Shown piece after piece: positions 36,040 through 45,328 of a stretch of DNA of 64,000 nt. The position numbers and the translations under genes were made by a program. Origin of the DNA: JAUQQI01 sp040289115. Lineage in GTDB: Bacteria > Chloroflexota > Dehalococcoidia > JAUQQI01. Every line of letters begins with the position of its first letter. The stretch's first letter is position 1. The notes beneath the pieces are model-generated. The model was given only the letters and a program-made list of their open reading frames with translations. It did not search any database and was not told where the DNA came from. The stretch spans positions 39,262-103,261 of the forward strand of contig PSKS01000005.1 in NCBI GenBank assembly GCA_040289115.1. Reading direction: 5' to 3'.

Positions 36040-36981
36040 CTAACCAACCCGCCGGGGGTCGAGGGCATCCCGGAGGCCGTCGCCAATGAAGTTTATCGAA
36101 AGCACGGTGAGGAAGATGGCCAGGCCTGGGAAGATGGCCCAGTGGGGGGCCATATCCAGTCGGTCCTTGGCGTCGAAGAGGAGCCGGCCCCAGGTGGGCA
36201 TATCGGGAGGAAATCCCAGGCCCAGGAATGAGAGAGTTGACTCCTGAAGGATGGCAGCAGCAACCCCCAGGGAGGCCGCCACGATGACTGGGCTGAGGGC
36301 ATTGGGGAGCATATGGACCGCTACCATCCGGAAACCCGGAACCCCAATGCACCGGGCCGCCTCAATGAACTCCTTTTGTTTAATGGACAAAAAGGACGCC
36401 CGGACCAGCCTGGCAACGGGCATCCACCTCAGACTGCCGATAACGGTCACCATTAAAAGAAAGATGCCCAGCTCGGGACCGAACACTCCCCGAACGGGGT
36501 CCCGGAAAAGATAAATAACCAGCAGGAGGAGGGGCAGGGGCGGCAGGGCAATGAAAAGGTCGGTGACCCGCATCAGAACGTGGTCTACTGTCCCCCCGAA
36601 GTAACCTGAAACGGCCCCGACAGCGGTGCCGATGGTCACGGCGATGAACATGGCCGCCAGGCCGACGGCAATGGAAACCCGCCCGCCGAAAAGGATCCGA
36701 GCAAGGATATCCTGGCCCAGGTCGTCGGTGCCGAGGGGGTGGGCCAGGGTCGGGGGCTTAAGCCGCTGGGTCATGTCGATCTCATTGAACTTCACCGGGT
36801 AAACTAAGGGGCCAAAAACCGTGGCCAGGATCATGAACGCAAGAACGGCAAGGCCGAACATGGCCAGGCGGTGGCGACGGAACTGCCGCCAGGCGTCGGC
36901 CCAGAGGGTGCGAGGCGGTCGGGCAAGAGCCGCCTCGGCGGTCTGAACCGTACCGGTGGCAAAGCCGCGTCCGGCGACCAT
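36040..36981 (-). CDS. Peptide/nickel-type ABC permease, DppC-like
   Basis: 313 residues. A cytoplasmic N-terminus is followed by the OppC-N helix LAMFGLAVLAFMILATVFGPLVYP and ARILFGGRVSIAVGLAAMFIA. The EAA coupling loop is IEAARCIGVPGFRMVAVHMLPNALSPVIV. C-terminal LSFLGLGFPPDMPTWGRLLFD and INFIGDGLRDALDPR are DppC signatures. AGGAGGACCCG precedes the ATG. Third gene of the importer operon. No ATPase gene follows, so the transporter must borrow DppD/DppF-type ATPases encoded elsewhere. Confidence 0.92.
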   Translation of the reverse strand: MVAGRGFATGTVQTAEAALARPPRTLWADAWRQFRRHRLAMFGLAVLAFMILATVFGPLVYPVKFNEIDMTQRLKPPTLAHPLGTDDLGQDILARILFGGRVSIAVGLAAMFIAVTIGTAVGAVSGYFGGTVDHVLMRVTDLFIALPPLPLLLLVIYLFRDPVRGVFGPELGIFLLMVTVIGSLRWMPVARLVRASFLSIKQKEFIEAARCIGVPGFRMVAVHMLPNALSPVIVAASLGVAAAILQESTLSFLGLGFPPDMPTWGRLLFDAKDRLDMAPHWAIFPGLAIFLTVLSINFIGDGLRDALDPRRVG

Positions 36982-36990
36982 CGGGTCCTC

Positions 36991-37950
36991 CTAGTCGTAG
37001 CGGATGCGGGGGTCCAGGACCCCGTAGGCCAGGTCGGCGATAAGGTTAAAGACCACAACCAACACCGCGTAGGCGAAAACGATGGCCATCACCACCGGGG
37101 TATCCTTAAGCTGGATGGAGCTTATCAAAAGCGAGCCGATCCCCGGGACCCGGAAGATCTGCTCGGTAACAATGGCCCCGGTAAAGATGCCCGGAATCTG
37201 CAGGGCCATGATGGTGACAACCGGAATCAGCGCATTGCGCAGGGCGTGGCGGACGATAACGGCCCGCTCGGAAAGCCCCTTGGCCCGGGCCACGTGGATG
37301 TAGTCCATCCGGATGACGTCGAGCATGGAAGCCCGGATATACCGAGTAAGGACCGCACCCTCAAAGAGGGCCAGCACCATGATGGGCATGGCCGCATGCC
37401 GGAGCACCTCTAAAAACCAAGCCGGGCCGGTGGCCTGAACGTTGGTGGTAAATACCATGGGCAACCAGCGCAGGTAAATGCTGAAAACCAGGATGAAGAT
37501 AAGGCCGGTAAAGAAGGTGGGCAGAGAGAACCCGATAAACGCCAGGGTAGTTGCCACGTTATCCAACCAGGAGTATTGGCGCACGGCGGAGATGATCCCG
37601 GCCGGCAGGGCAATCAGGAGGGCCACGATGTAGGCGGTGCCCATCACGAAAATGGTGGTGGGCAGGCGCTGCCAGATGAGCTGGGTCACATCTACCCGAC
37701 TGACAAAGGAGTAGCCGAGGTTGCCCTGAAGGAGAGAGGTCAACCACTTGATGTAGCGGATGTGGACCGGGTCGTCCATGCCCAGCTGACGCCGGAGGTT
37801 CTCCCGGACCTCCACCGGGACATTGGGGTTAAGGGCCAGCTCGGAGAAGGGGTCACCGGGGGCGAGGGAAAGGATTACGAAAAGGATAAGGCTGATGCCG
37901 AGCAGCGTCGGCACGGCGATAATCAGCCGGCGGATAAGGTACTTGGTCAA
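36991..37950 (-). CDS. Peptide/nickel-type ABC permease, DppB-like
   Basis: 319 residues. N-terminal MTKYLIRRLIIAVPTLLGISLILFVILSLAPGDPF is the family hallmark. Several helices, EAA loop in DYIHVARAKGLSERAVIVRHALRNALIPVVT, and the end GIGSLLISSIQLKDTPVVMA with DLAYGVLDPRIRYD. It pairs with the DppC-like protein 10 bases downstream and takes substrate from the binding protein upstream. Confidence 0.93.
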   Translation of the reverse strand: MTKYLIRRLIIAVPTLLGISLILFVILSLAPGDPFSELALNPNVPVEVRENLRRQLGMDDPVHIRYIKWLTSLLQGNLGYSFVSRVDVTQLIWQRLPTTIFVMGTAYIVALLIALPAGIISAVRQYSWLDNVATTLAFIGFSLPTFFTGLIFILVFSIYLRWLPMVFTTNVQATGPAWFLEVLRHAAMPIMVLALFEGAVLTRYIRASMLDVIRMDYIHVARAKGLSERAVIVRHALRNALIPVVTIMALQIPGIFTGAIVTEQIFRVPGIGSLLISSIQLKDTPVVMAIVFAYAVLVVVFNLIADLAYGVLDPRIRYD

Positions 37951-37996
37951 TCCCGAAATCCCCCGATGCTCCGACCGGTCTCGGGCGGGCCTGACC

Positions 37997-39811
37997 CTAA
38001 CTTGTTCGGTACCAATAGGCCAGCTTCCAGAGGTTCGAATCCCAGGTCGTTAGGTCCATACCCCGCAGGTTGTTCTTGGCGGCGGCCTGGCCGTTGCGGT
38101 TGACGATGGGGATAACCACGACGTCGTCGATGACCAGCTGGTTCATTCTTTTGATAAGTTCGGCCCGCTTGACCGGGTCAAGCTCGGTCCGGGCCTGGTT
38201 CCAGAGCCGGTCGTACTCCGGGTTCTGGTAGCGTTCGATGTTTCGGCCGGCCCAGTTGTTCGCCTTCTGGGCCACCTGCCAGGAGGTCCATTTCTCCAGA
38301 AACGCCTGGGGGTCGGGCGAACCCGGCCCGGTGGTGTACATTTGCATGTCGGCGTAGAAGTGGGAGTAAGTGTCGGGATTGCCGGGGTCGCTGGAGAAGA
38401 AGACGTCGGCGACGACGGCCTTAAGTTCCACCTCGACCCCAATGGACTCTAGGTCCTTCTTGATGATCGCCTGGGTTTTTTGCCGCACGGCGTTGACCGA
38501 GGTCTGGAAGAGCACCTTCATTCGCTTGCCGTCCTTCTGGCGGACCCCATCCGGGCCCCGCCGCCAGCCGGCCTCATCCAGCATCCTGGCGGCCTTTTCT
38601 AGGTTAAATTCCCAGCGCCCCCCTTCGGGCACATACTTTTTGGGGTTGAAGACCATGTAAATCCCCACCTCACCCCCGGCGCCGTAAAGCTCGTCGACGA
38701 TAAGCTTGCGGTTTATGGCGTAGCTGAAGGCTTTGCGAACGGTAGGGTCGCTGAAGAAGGGGTGCTTGGTCTTGATACTGGACCGCTCACCGTCCACCTC
38801 GGTCCAGGGGTCGGTGTAGTTGAGCTGGATATGCTCGGTGCTCGCGCCGGGGTAGTTGATCACCCGGCCGAGGCCGTACTTTTCCAGACTGGCCAGAACG
38901 TCCCACTCCACCTGCATGTTCCAGGCAAAGTCGTATTCCCCCGTCTGAAGCACGGCCCGGGCGGCCGAAGGGGCGTCGCCCCCGCCCTTAAGCTCGAGGC
39001 GGTCGAAGAAGGGCCGGTTGGGCACATGGTATTTGTCGTTGATCTCGGCGATGATGATGTCACCCGGCCGGAACTCCACGAGTTTATAGGGGCCGGTCCC
39101 CACCGGCTTTAGGTTATAGGGCGAGTTACGGGAATTCTGCCCCTTGTAGGGGGCGGTCAGATGCTTAGGAAGGATGTGACCGTTACCCCCGACGAAAGGC
39201 GCATGCCAGATGGGAGTCGGCTCCTGGAAGACGATTTTGACCGTATAGTCGTCGACCTTTTCGACCACCTGAATGTTGGTGTAATTGCCCCGGGTTGTGG
39301 CGGCGGTGGCCGGGTCCATAACGTATTCCCAGGTGAAGACGACATCGTCGGCCGTGAAGGGCTGCCCATCGTGCCAGACCACCCCCTGCTTGAGGCGCCA
39401 GATGACCCAGCGGCCCTCCCGGTCGAGGGTACCCTTGTCGACGCTGGGAACCTCAGCGGCCAGGATTGGGAAAACCTCCCCGTCGGGGTCGTAGGCGGCC
39501 AGAGGTTCGGTAAAGATGCGGGAACCGTCGAAATCCTTGGTCCCGGTAGAGAGGTGGGCATTAAGAATCACCGGCGCCTGCCACCAGAGCAACTTGAGGA
39601 GCCCACCCCCACCCCGACGGGTGGGTTGAAACTCTTCCTTCGGGGCCTGGGGTTGGGCTGGGGCGGCCGGGACCGGGGCACAGGCCTGGAGGATGCTCAC
39701 GATGAGGGGCATCGAGATGCCGGCCCCAAGCAGGGCGTGAATAAACTGCCGCCGGGTTATGCGGCCGGCCTTGAGCTCTTCAACCAGCTCCGCAACGGTC
39801 CAGTTCGACAT
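37997..39811 (-). CDS. Peptide ABC transporter substrate-binding lipoprotein (SBP family 5)
   Basis: 604 residues. N-terminal twin-arginine-like TRRQFIHALLGAGISMPLI and lipobox LQAC, then a Pro/Ala linker. The SBP_bac_5 domain shows LWWQAPVILNAHLSTGTKDFD, PILAAEVPSVDKGTLDREGRWVIWRLKQGVVWHDGQPFTADDVVFTWEYVMD, GTGPYKLVEFRPGD and later PTVRKAFSYAINRKLIVDELYG. Ligands of the family include peptides, sugars, opines and metals. GGAGGCAGGCAG precedes the ATG. First gene of a three-gene importer operon without ATPases. Confidence 0.92.
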   Translation of the reverse strand: MSNWTVAELVEELKAGRITRRQFIHALLGAGISMPLIVSILQACAPVPAAPAQPQAPKEEFQPTRRGGGGLLKLLWWQAPVILNAHLSTGTKDFDGSRIFTEPLAAYDPDGEVFPILAAEVPSVDKGTLDREGRWVIWRLKQGVVWHDGQPFTADDVVFTWEYVMDPATAATTRGNYTNIQVVEKVDDYTVKIVFQEPTPIWHAPFVGGNGHILPKHLTAPYKGQNSRNSPYNLKPVGTGPYKLVEFRPGDIIIAEINDKYHVPNRPFFDRLELKGGGDAPSAARAVLQTGEYDFAWNMQVEWDVLASLEKYGLGRVINYPGASTEHIQLNYTDPWTEVDGERSSIKTKHPFFSDPTVRKAFSYAINRKLIVDELYGAGGEVGIYMVFNPKKYVPEGGRWEFNLEKAARMLDEAGWRRGPDGVRQKDGKRMKVLFQTSVNAVRQKTQAIIKKDLESIGVEVELKAVVADVFFSSDPGNPDTYSHFYADMQMYTTGPGSPDPQAFLEKWTSWQVAQKANNWAGRNIERYQNPEYDRLWNQARTELDPVKRAELIKRMNQLVIDDVVVIPIVNRNGQAAAKNNLRGMDLTTWDSNLWKLAYWYRTS

Positions 39812-39874
39812 CTGCCTGCCTCCTAAACTTTTGTTTTTATACTATACGGAACTCCCCGCTGTCATTTTAGACTG

Positions 39875-39904
39875 AGTTTAGCAATACCCTGCGAGGTTTG
39901 TCAA
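39875..39904 (-). promoter_or_regulatory. Candidate promoter of the peptide importer operon
   Basis: On the minus strand TTGACA (39899-39904) and TAAACT (39875-39880) with 18 bases between. A second -10-like TATAGT is nearer the gene (39841-39846) with only poor -35 options. Either gives a moderate leader before ATG 39811. Confidence 0.45.
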
Positions 39905-39968
39905 GTTTAGCCATCTAAGGGGACAGTTTGCGCTAAAAATTACAATTCTAACTCCGGCAACTTGGTAG

Positions 39969-40091
39969 GTCCCGAACGTCTCGGTGCCTATGGCCCTGGC
40001 CGGTGGCGACCTCCTGGCCCTTATGGTGGGCAACTACATTGGCGGCCAGCTCGTTTACCGGCGCGGCATGCGGGTAAGTACTGAGCAATAA
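39969..40091 (+). pseudogene. Remnant of a DUF2231 membrane-protein gene (C-terminal end)
   Basis: A 40-codon open stretch ending in TAA at 40089-40091. Its end, LLALMVGNYIGGQLVYRRGMRV, resembles the C-terminal helix of DUF2231 proteins, which usually finish GGxLGGxLVYRHGV. The reading frame is closed by a stop at 39966-39968 and no other DUF2231 sequence is seen upstream. It appears to be the leftover of a deleted gene rather than a functional peptide. Confidence 0.5.
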
Positions 40092-40187
40092 GTTTCGGCG
40101 GGCTTCCCCTGCCCGAGGGGGTATAATGTTAATAGCAAAACGATTCTGGTCCCGGCCGGTGCCGGGCAAAGGGGTGGCTCCGCCAGT

Positions 40188-41075
40188 ATGGGTCCGGAAG
40201 AACGCGGCGACGGCTACAAAGTCTACGCGATCGAGGAATATCGGCTCAGGTCTGAGCCCTTCTACCTGCCCATCAAAGACGAGGTTGAAGTTTTCGAAGC
40301 GGCCTACGCCGAAAAGCTTCCTGTTCTGCTAAAAGGTCCCACCGGCTGCGGGAAGACCCGCTTCGTCGAGTACATGGCCTACCGGCTGGGCCGTCCCCTT
40401 ACCCGAATCAGCCGCAAGGACGACCGGGCTTCGCCCAATGGCCTGCCCCTGGTCACGGTCGCCTGCCACGAGGACCTGACCGCCAGCGACCTGGTAGGCC
40501 GCTACCTGCTGGAGGGCGAGACCACCCGCTGGGTAGATGGTCCCCTGACCAAGGCCGTTAAGGCCGGGGCCATCTGCTACCTGGATGAGGTCGTCGAGGC
40601 CCGCAAGGATACAACGGTCCTCATTCATCCCCTCACCGACCACCGGCGGATCCTCCCCATCGAAAAGCGGGGCGAGGTGATCGAGGCCCATGAGGGCTTC
40701 CTGCTGGTCATCTCGTATAACCCCGGTTATCAGAGTGCCCTTAAAGACCTCAAACACTCGACCCGCCAGCGGTTCGTCGCCATCGAATTCGACTACCCGC
40801 CCAGGGAGCACGAGACCAGGATCATCGCCCACGAGGCCGGGGTCGATGAAGAGATGGCCGCCCGCCTGGCCAAGCTAGGGGAGAAGGTTCGCAACCTCCG
40901 GGAACACGGCCTCGAGGAGGGGGTAAGCACCCGGCTCCTCATCTACGCCGGCAAGCTCATCCGTCGGGGAATCCCGCCCCGCAAGGCCTGCCAGGTTGCC
41001 GTTGTCTGGGCCCTCACCGACGACCGGGAGGTCCAGCGCAGCATCGAAGAGGTCGTCTCCAGCATCTTTGAGTAA
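40188..41075 (+). CDS. CbbQ/NirQ/NorQ-type MoxR AAA+ ATPase
   Basis: 295 residues. Walker A GPTGCGKTRFVEYMA near residue 50, LVTVACHEDLTASDLVGRYLLEGETTRWVDGPLTKAVKAGAICYLDEVVEAR (sensor and Walker B region), the pore-2 insert LEGETT, sensor 1 LVISYNPGYQS and a C-terminal CbbQ lid domain. Such ATPases remodel metalloenzymes (Rubisco, nitric-oxide reductase) together with a von Willebrand factor A partner (CbbO/NorD). No such partner is adjacent here. A TATAAT at 40122-40127 is a likely -10; ATG 40188 has no obvious Shine-Dalgarno. Confidence 0.9.
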   Translation: MGPEERGDGYKVYAIEEYRLRSEPFYLPIKDEVEVFEAAYAEKLPVLLKGPTGCGKTRFVEYMAYRLGRPLTRISRKDDRASPNGLPLVTVACHEDLTASDLVGRYLLEGETTRWVDGPLTKAVKAGAICYLDEVVEARKDTTVLIHPLTDHRRILPIEKRGEVIEAHEGFLLVISYNPGYQSALKDLKHSTRQRFVAIEFDYPPREHETRIIAHEAGVDEEMAARLAKLGEKVRNLREHGLEEGVSTRLLIYAGKLIRRGIPPRKACQVAVVWALTDDREVQRSIEEVVSSIFE

Positions 41076-41076
41076 A

Positions 41077-41841
41077 TCAGTCTTCACCCCGGACCGGGTT
41101 CCGCAGGGTCCCGATTCCGGTTATCTCCACCTCAATGCGGTCCCCCGGCCTGATCTCCGGGGTCTCCCCCGGAGTACCGGTGAAGATGAGGTCGCCCGGC
41201 TCCAGGGTTATGTGCCGGCTGATGGCGGCGATGAGGGTTGGGACGTCGAAGACCAGCTCACCGGTGCTCGACTGCTGCCGGATAACCCCGTTCACCCGGG
41301 TTGTGAGAGTTAGGGCGGCGGGGTCCAGGCCGGTGGCGATTACCGGGCCGATGGGGCTGAAGGTGTCGGAGCCCTTGGCCCGCCACCACTGCCGGTCGCC
41401 CCGCTGCCAGACCCGGGCCGAGATGTCGAAGCCGCAGGTGTAGCCCAGGACGTAGCCCGAGGCCTCTTCCGGCCGGACGTTCCGGGCCCGCCGGCCAATG
41501 ACCACCACCAGTTCCCCCTCGGCATCCACCCGCCCAGCCTCGGCCGGGATAACCACCGGTTCATTCGGGCCGATAACCGAGGAGGGGGGCTTTAAGAAGA
41601 GCTCGGGCTTGGTGGGGACGGGGGAGTTGATGGCGTGGCTCGGGTAATTTACGGCCGCCGCCAGGATCTTGCCCGGGATCACCGGGGCCAAAAGCCGCAC
41701 TTCCGTAAGCCTGAAGGTCTGGTCGGTGAGCCGGCTGGCCGGGTCGCCTTCAAACGGGGAGCCGGCCAGAACCCGGATCAAGTCGTCCTCAAGGAGGCCG
41801 TAGTAAACCTCGCCGTTGGCTTTAAATCTGACGAATTTCAT
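41077..41841 (-). CDS. Fumarylacetoacetate hydrolase family protein
   Basis: 254 residues. N-terminal domain MKFVRFKANGEVYYGLLEDDLIRVL, then the FAH core: KILAAAVNYPSHA, FLKPPSSVIGPNEPVVIP, metal-binding acidic motif DAEGELVVVIGRRARNV, GYVLGYTCGFDISAR with KGSDTFSPIGPVI, and LEPGDLIFTGTPGET. Likely acts on 2-oxo-acid-containing aromatic-degradation products or as oxaloacetate decarboxylase/acylpyruvase; substrate not fixed. GAGGGCAGGAA precedes the ATG. It converges on the CbbQ gene. Confidence 0.9.
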   Translation of the reverse strand: MKFVRFKANGEVYYGLLEDDLIRVLAGSPFEGDPASRLTDQTFRLTEVRLLAPVIPGKILAAAVNYPSHAINSPVPTKPELFLKPPSSVIGPNEPVVIPAEAGRVDAEGELVVVIGRRARNVRPEEASGYVLGYTCGFDISARVWQRGDRQWWRAKGSDTFSPIGPVIATGLDPAALTLTTRVNGVIRQQSSTGELVFDVPTLIAAISRHITLEPGDLIFTGTPGETPEIRPGDRIEVEITGIGTLRNPVRGED

Positions 41842-41883
41842 TGGTTCCTGCCCTCGCCGGAAGATTAGGTCTGCGCAAGTCTA

Positions 41884-42474
41884 TCAGGATTCGGGGCTGG
41901 TCGCAAGGCGGGCCAGGTCCTCGGCAACCTCAAGCAGGCTCCGGACCACCACCACATTGGGCGGGTAGGGTAAGCCCCGGTTCATAAACCACCGCCGCAG
42001 ATAGACCCGTCGTAGGCCGTTCTGGGCCAGGTAAATGGCCGTCGGGCCGTCGTCGTCGCAGTGCTCCCAGGCCTCCACCTGTCGGGCCGCCAGAAGTTTG
42101 AAGCGGGCGGTGCTCAGCCGGGTATTGTTAAGCCGGATGCCGCTGATATACTGGCGAAGGCCATACCGCTCAAGCCACCGCTCCACCCAGGGCCTGGCCA
42201 GCTCTTTGCGGCCGCTCACCAGAATAACCTGCCGGTAGCCGGCGATGGCCGCCAGCCCTTCCCGGGCATCGGGCATGCAGGCGCGGCCGGCATACCGGAG
42301 CCATTCGATGGCAAGCCAGACTAGACGCCCGATTCCCCGAAGTTCCAGCGGCGGGCCAACGTCGTCGGGCGGCTGACGCTCCAGCCGGCGGCCAATTCCC
42401 AGGTTGAGGCCCAGGGGTGGGCTGCAGAGGACCCCGTCCAGGTCACAGGTGAAGACCGGCCGGTCGGCCGACAT
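41884..42474 (-). CDS. HAD-superfamily-like phosphatase/hydrolase
   Basis: 196 residues. The N-terminal FTCDLDGVLCSPPLG gives the DxD nucleophile motif, LVSGRKELARPWVERWL the threonine/serine motif II region, and HCDDDGPTAIYLAQ the acidic motif for Mg binding. The cap between them (WLAIEWLRYAGRACMPDAREGLAA) is short and helical. Specificity unknown. No signal peptide. It lies between PBP1A and the FAH gene on the same strand. Confidence 0.7.
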   Translation of the reverse strand: MSADRPVFTCDLDGVLCSPPLGLNLGIGRRLERQPPDDVGPPLELRGIGRLVWLAIEWLRYAGRACMPDAREGLAAIAGYRQVILVSGRKELARPWVERWLERYGLRQYISGIRLNNTRLSTARFKLLAARQVEAWEHCDDDGPTAIYLAQNGLRRVYLRRWFMNRGLPYPPNVVVVRSLLEVAEDLARLATSPES

Positions 42475-42480
42475 TCCCGC

Positions 42481-45162
42481 CTAGTCTCTGCGGACGGCAA
42501 TCTTGACTTCGGTGCCCGGTGGTACCGTCGCCCCGGGGGGCGGGTCGCTGCTCAGAACGCAGCCAACGCACACTCGGTTCAAAACCTCGTCGGGGATGCC
42601 CATTCCCCGCCCCTGGTAAGTTACCGTCGGGAAGTTAACCAGCCCGGCCTGCTGGATAAGCTGTTTGGCCTCCGCTTCGGGCCGGCCGATGACGTTGGGT
42701 ACCGTGACGCTGGGGCCGGCGCTCACCACCAGCGTAACGGCCGTGCCGGGGATAAGCTGGGTCCCGGGGGCGGGGCTCTGCGATATCACCTGACCTGGGG
42801 GTGCTTGGTTGCTCGGCCTGGTCTGCTGGTGCACTTCTAGGCCCAGGCTCTCCAGGCTGGCAAGGGCGTCCTGAATCGGGCGTCCCACAACGGACGGCAT
42901 CACCAGCGGGCCGCCGCTTCGGGCCGGGGTGGGGCTGGGCGTCCCGGCGGGCGCCGGGGTGGCCCCGGGGGTTGCCGTTGGGGTGGGAGTCTGGGAGCTT
43001 ATCGTCGGCCCGGGCACCGGCTTCTGGCCCTTGATAAACCAGTCGGTGACCGGCGTACAGCCCAGGCGACCCTGGCTTTCATCGGACCCGGGCTGGTCCC
43101 GCCGCGGTTCGTCATTCTGGGGTCGGCCGGCGGTCGGGGTGGCGGTGGGGTTAATGGGCAGCCCGGTCTCGGCGCAAACGGTCATCCGCACCACCCCCGG
43201 CGGGACCGGGAACTGCTTTACCGGCTTTTCCCGGTGGGCGTACTCCATAAAGCGGTTCCAAATGGGGCCCGAAGCCTGAATCCCATAGATGGACCCCATC
43301 GGCGACCCGTCGGAGTTCCCCACCCAGACCCCCACCACCAGGTCCGGGGTATACCCGAGCTGCCAGCCGTCCTGGTTGTACTCGGTGGTGCCCGTTTTGG
43401 CCGCCGCCGGCCGGGAGGCCAGCTTTAGGAGGCTGTTGGGGCCCCAAACGAATGACCGGGCGTCGTTATCCGCGAGGATGTCGGTTACAAGAAACGCCAC
43501 CTCTGGCCGGAGCACCCGCTTCCCCGGACCGGGCTTAAACTCCTCTAAGACCCGGCCCCGGTAGTCGGTGATTTTTAAAATCGCCACCGGCGGGTGCCGT
43601 ACACCCTGGGCGGCAAAGACCCCAAAGGCCGAAGTCAGGTCCAGGAGCCGAACCTCGCAGCCACCCAGGGTTATGCTTACGCCGCACTGGACCGGGTCCT
43701 CCCGCAGAAACACAACCCCCATATCCTTGGCCAGCTCGATCATGTTTTCAACCCCAACGAACTGAATCGTCCGAATGGCCGGGATGTTCAGGGAGCCCGC
43801 CAGGGCCTTGCGGATGGGAATCGGACCCCGGAATTTAAAGTCGTGGTTGTTCGGCCGGTAGATTCGGTTGCCGATGCGAATCTCAAGGGGCGAATCGTCC
43901 ACGATGGTGGCAGGGGTCCAACCCCGCTCGAAGGCGGCCGCGTAGGTTATCGGCTTTATGGCCGAGCCGGGCTGACGGAAGGAGAGGGCCACATTCACCT
44001 GCCCGTCGATACTCTGGTCGTAGAAATCGGCGCTGCCCACCATGGTCAGGATCTCGCCGGTGTTCGGGTTTATAGCCACCAGGGCGGCATTGGTCGCCCG
44101 ATAGGGCCGGATCTTGGGCATATGCTCCCGAATTATCTGCTCGGCTGCCTGTTGAAGGTCTAGGTCGAGGGAGGTTATCACCTGGAGCCCCAGGTTAAAG
44201 ACCGCCTGCTCGCCGTATTTCTGAATGAGTAGGTCCCGGACGTAGTTGACAAAATGGGGCGCCTTGACCTCCTGCTTCGGCTCGGCAAACTGCAGGGGCG
44301 CGGCCTTGGCCTCCTTAGCCTGGTTCGGAGTTATAAACCCGTGCTTGACCATTAGGTCGAGAACCATCTCCTGCCGTCGCTTGGTCAGGTCGAAATTGGT
44401 AAAGGGGTTGTAATCGGCGGGGGCCTGGGGGATGCCGGCCAGCAGGGCGGCCTCAGCCAGGTTCAGCTCCCTGGCTGGCTTGCCAAAATAGGTCTGGGCG
44501 GCCGACTCGATCCCGTAAGCGAGGTTTCCGTAGTAAACCTCATTAAGATACATCTCCAGGATCTGGTCTTTGGGGTACTGCTGGGATATTTCGTAAGCCA
44601 GGAGCAGCTCCTTGATTTTCCGGTTAATGGAGGGTGCCAGCCGCTCCTCCGGGTCGAAGAGGGCGTTCCGAACCAGTTGCATGGTTATGGTGCTGGCCCC
44701 GGATTCGATCCGGCCCCCGGTAATGTTTTGGATAGCCGCCCGGATAAACGCCCGCCAGTCAACCCCGGGGTTGTTGTAAAAATTCGGGTCCTCGGTGGCC
44801 AGGGTAGCCTGAATGACCGCCGGCGAAACGTCTTTTAACGAGACCCAAATCCGATGGCCAGCCCGGGGGTCGAAGAATTCGGCCATCAGGTTGCCGTTGC
44901 GGTCGTAAATGCGGGTGGACTGGAAGAGGGGTCGCTCGATGAGCCGCTCGGGGGCCGGAAGCTCATCCTTTATCTGCTGGTAGTAAACGGCCGCGGCTAA
45001 GGCAACCCCGCCCGTGGCCAGCAAGGTGAGCAGAAGGGCCAGGACGAGGGCGCTTAAAATGACTCCCCACCGGCCGGGCCTTCGGCCCCTTCTCCCGTTC
45101 ATTGACCGTAGGGCCGTTCGGCGTCCGGCCCGGCCGTTTCGAGCTCCCCGGCTGCGTGCCAT
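42481..45162 (-). CDS. Class A penicillin-binding protein (GT51 + transpeptidase) with two PASTA domains
   Basis: 893 residues. A basic cytoplasmic N-terminus precedes one membrane anchor (VILSALVLALLLTLLATGGVALAAAVYY). GT51 glycosyltransferase: ATLATEDPNFYNNPGVDW with the catalytic Glu, ESGASTITMQLVRNALF and NEVYYGNLAYGIESAAQTYFGK. Transpeptidase: SxxK in FRQPGSAIKPITYA, and KTGTTEYNQDGWQLGYTPDLVVGVWVGN. After a Thr/Pro-rich linker are two PASTA domains (MPSVVGRPIQDALASLESLGLEV and VPNVIGRPEAEAKQLIQQAGL). It polymerises and cross-links peptidoglycan. ATG 45102 (MNGRRGRRPG) is a possible shorter start. Confidence 0.95.
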   Translation of the reverse strand: MARSRGARNGRAGRRTALRSMNGRRGRRPGRWGVILSALVLALLLTLLATGGVALAAAVYYQQIKDELPAPERLIERPLFQSTRIYDRNGNLMAEFFDPRAGHRIWVSLKDVSPAVIQATLATEDPNFYNNPGVDWRAFIRAAIQNITGGRIESGASTITMQLVRNALFDPEERLAPSINRKIKELLLAYEISQQYPKDQILEMYLNEVYYGNLAYGIESAAQTYFGKPARELNLAEAALLAGIPQAPADYNPFTNFDLTKRRQEMVLDLMVKHGFITPNQAKEAKAAPLQFAEPKQEVKAPHFVNYVRDLLIQKYGEQAVFNLGLQVITSLDLDLQQAAEQIIREHMPKIRPYRATNAALVAINPNTGEILTMVGSADFYDQSIDGQVNVALSFRQPGSAIKPITYAAAFERGWTPATIVDDSPLEIRIGNRIYRPNNHDFKFRGPIPIRKALAGSLNIPAIRTIQFVGVENMIELAKDMGVVFLREDPVQCGVSITLGGCEVRLLDLTSAFGVFAAQGVRHPPVAILKITDYRGRVLEEFKPGPGKRVLRPEVAFLVTDILADNDARSFVWGPNSLLKLASRPAAAKTGTTEYNQDGWQLGYTPDLVVGVWVGNSDGSPMGSIYGIQASGPIWNRFMEYAHREKPVKQFPVPPGVVRMTVCAETGLPINPTATPTAGRPQNDEPRRDQPGSDESQGRLGCTPVTDWFIKGQKPVPGPTISSQTPTPTATPGATPAPAGTPSPTPARSGGPLVMPSVVGRPIQDALASLESLGLEVHQQTRPSNQAPPGQVISQSPAPGTQLIPGTAVTLVVSAGPSVTVPNVIGRPEAEAKQLIQQAGLVNFPTVTYQGRGMGIPDEVLNRVCVGCVLSSDPPPGATVPPGTEVKIAVRRD

Positions 45163-45308
45163 TCAACTATTATTGTAACCCACGGCTTTTCTTGTCGCCC
45201 CGATCCGAAGCAACCGCTAGGCCCTTGGGGCGCACGGCCAAGGGCCCCCACAAAAAGGCTATCGGTCAATCGGTAGTGAACGTAAAAGGGGAACCCCCCC
45301 CTCTCTGT

Positions 45309-45328
45309 CTCCCCCGTGGACGGGGGAG
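45309..45328. terminator. GC-rich hairpin after the DNA ligase gene
   Basis: CTCCCCCG (45309-45316), loop TGGA, CGGGGGAG (45321-45328): an 8-bp stem with a tetraloop, 14 bases past the ligase stop. It is not followed by a T-run on the minus strand, so it may be an RNA-stability or pausing structure rather than a classical terminator. The GGGAG arm can alternatively pair with CTCCC seven bases later. Confidence 0.4.

Noticed and set aside
39948..40169. Minus-strand 73-codon open frame over the DUF2231 remnant
   Set aside because: It is antisense to the more convincing remnant and has no recognisable domain.
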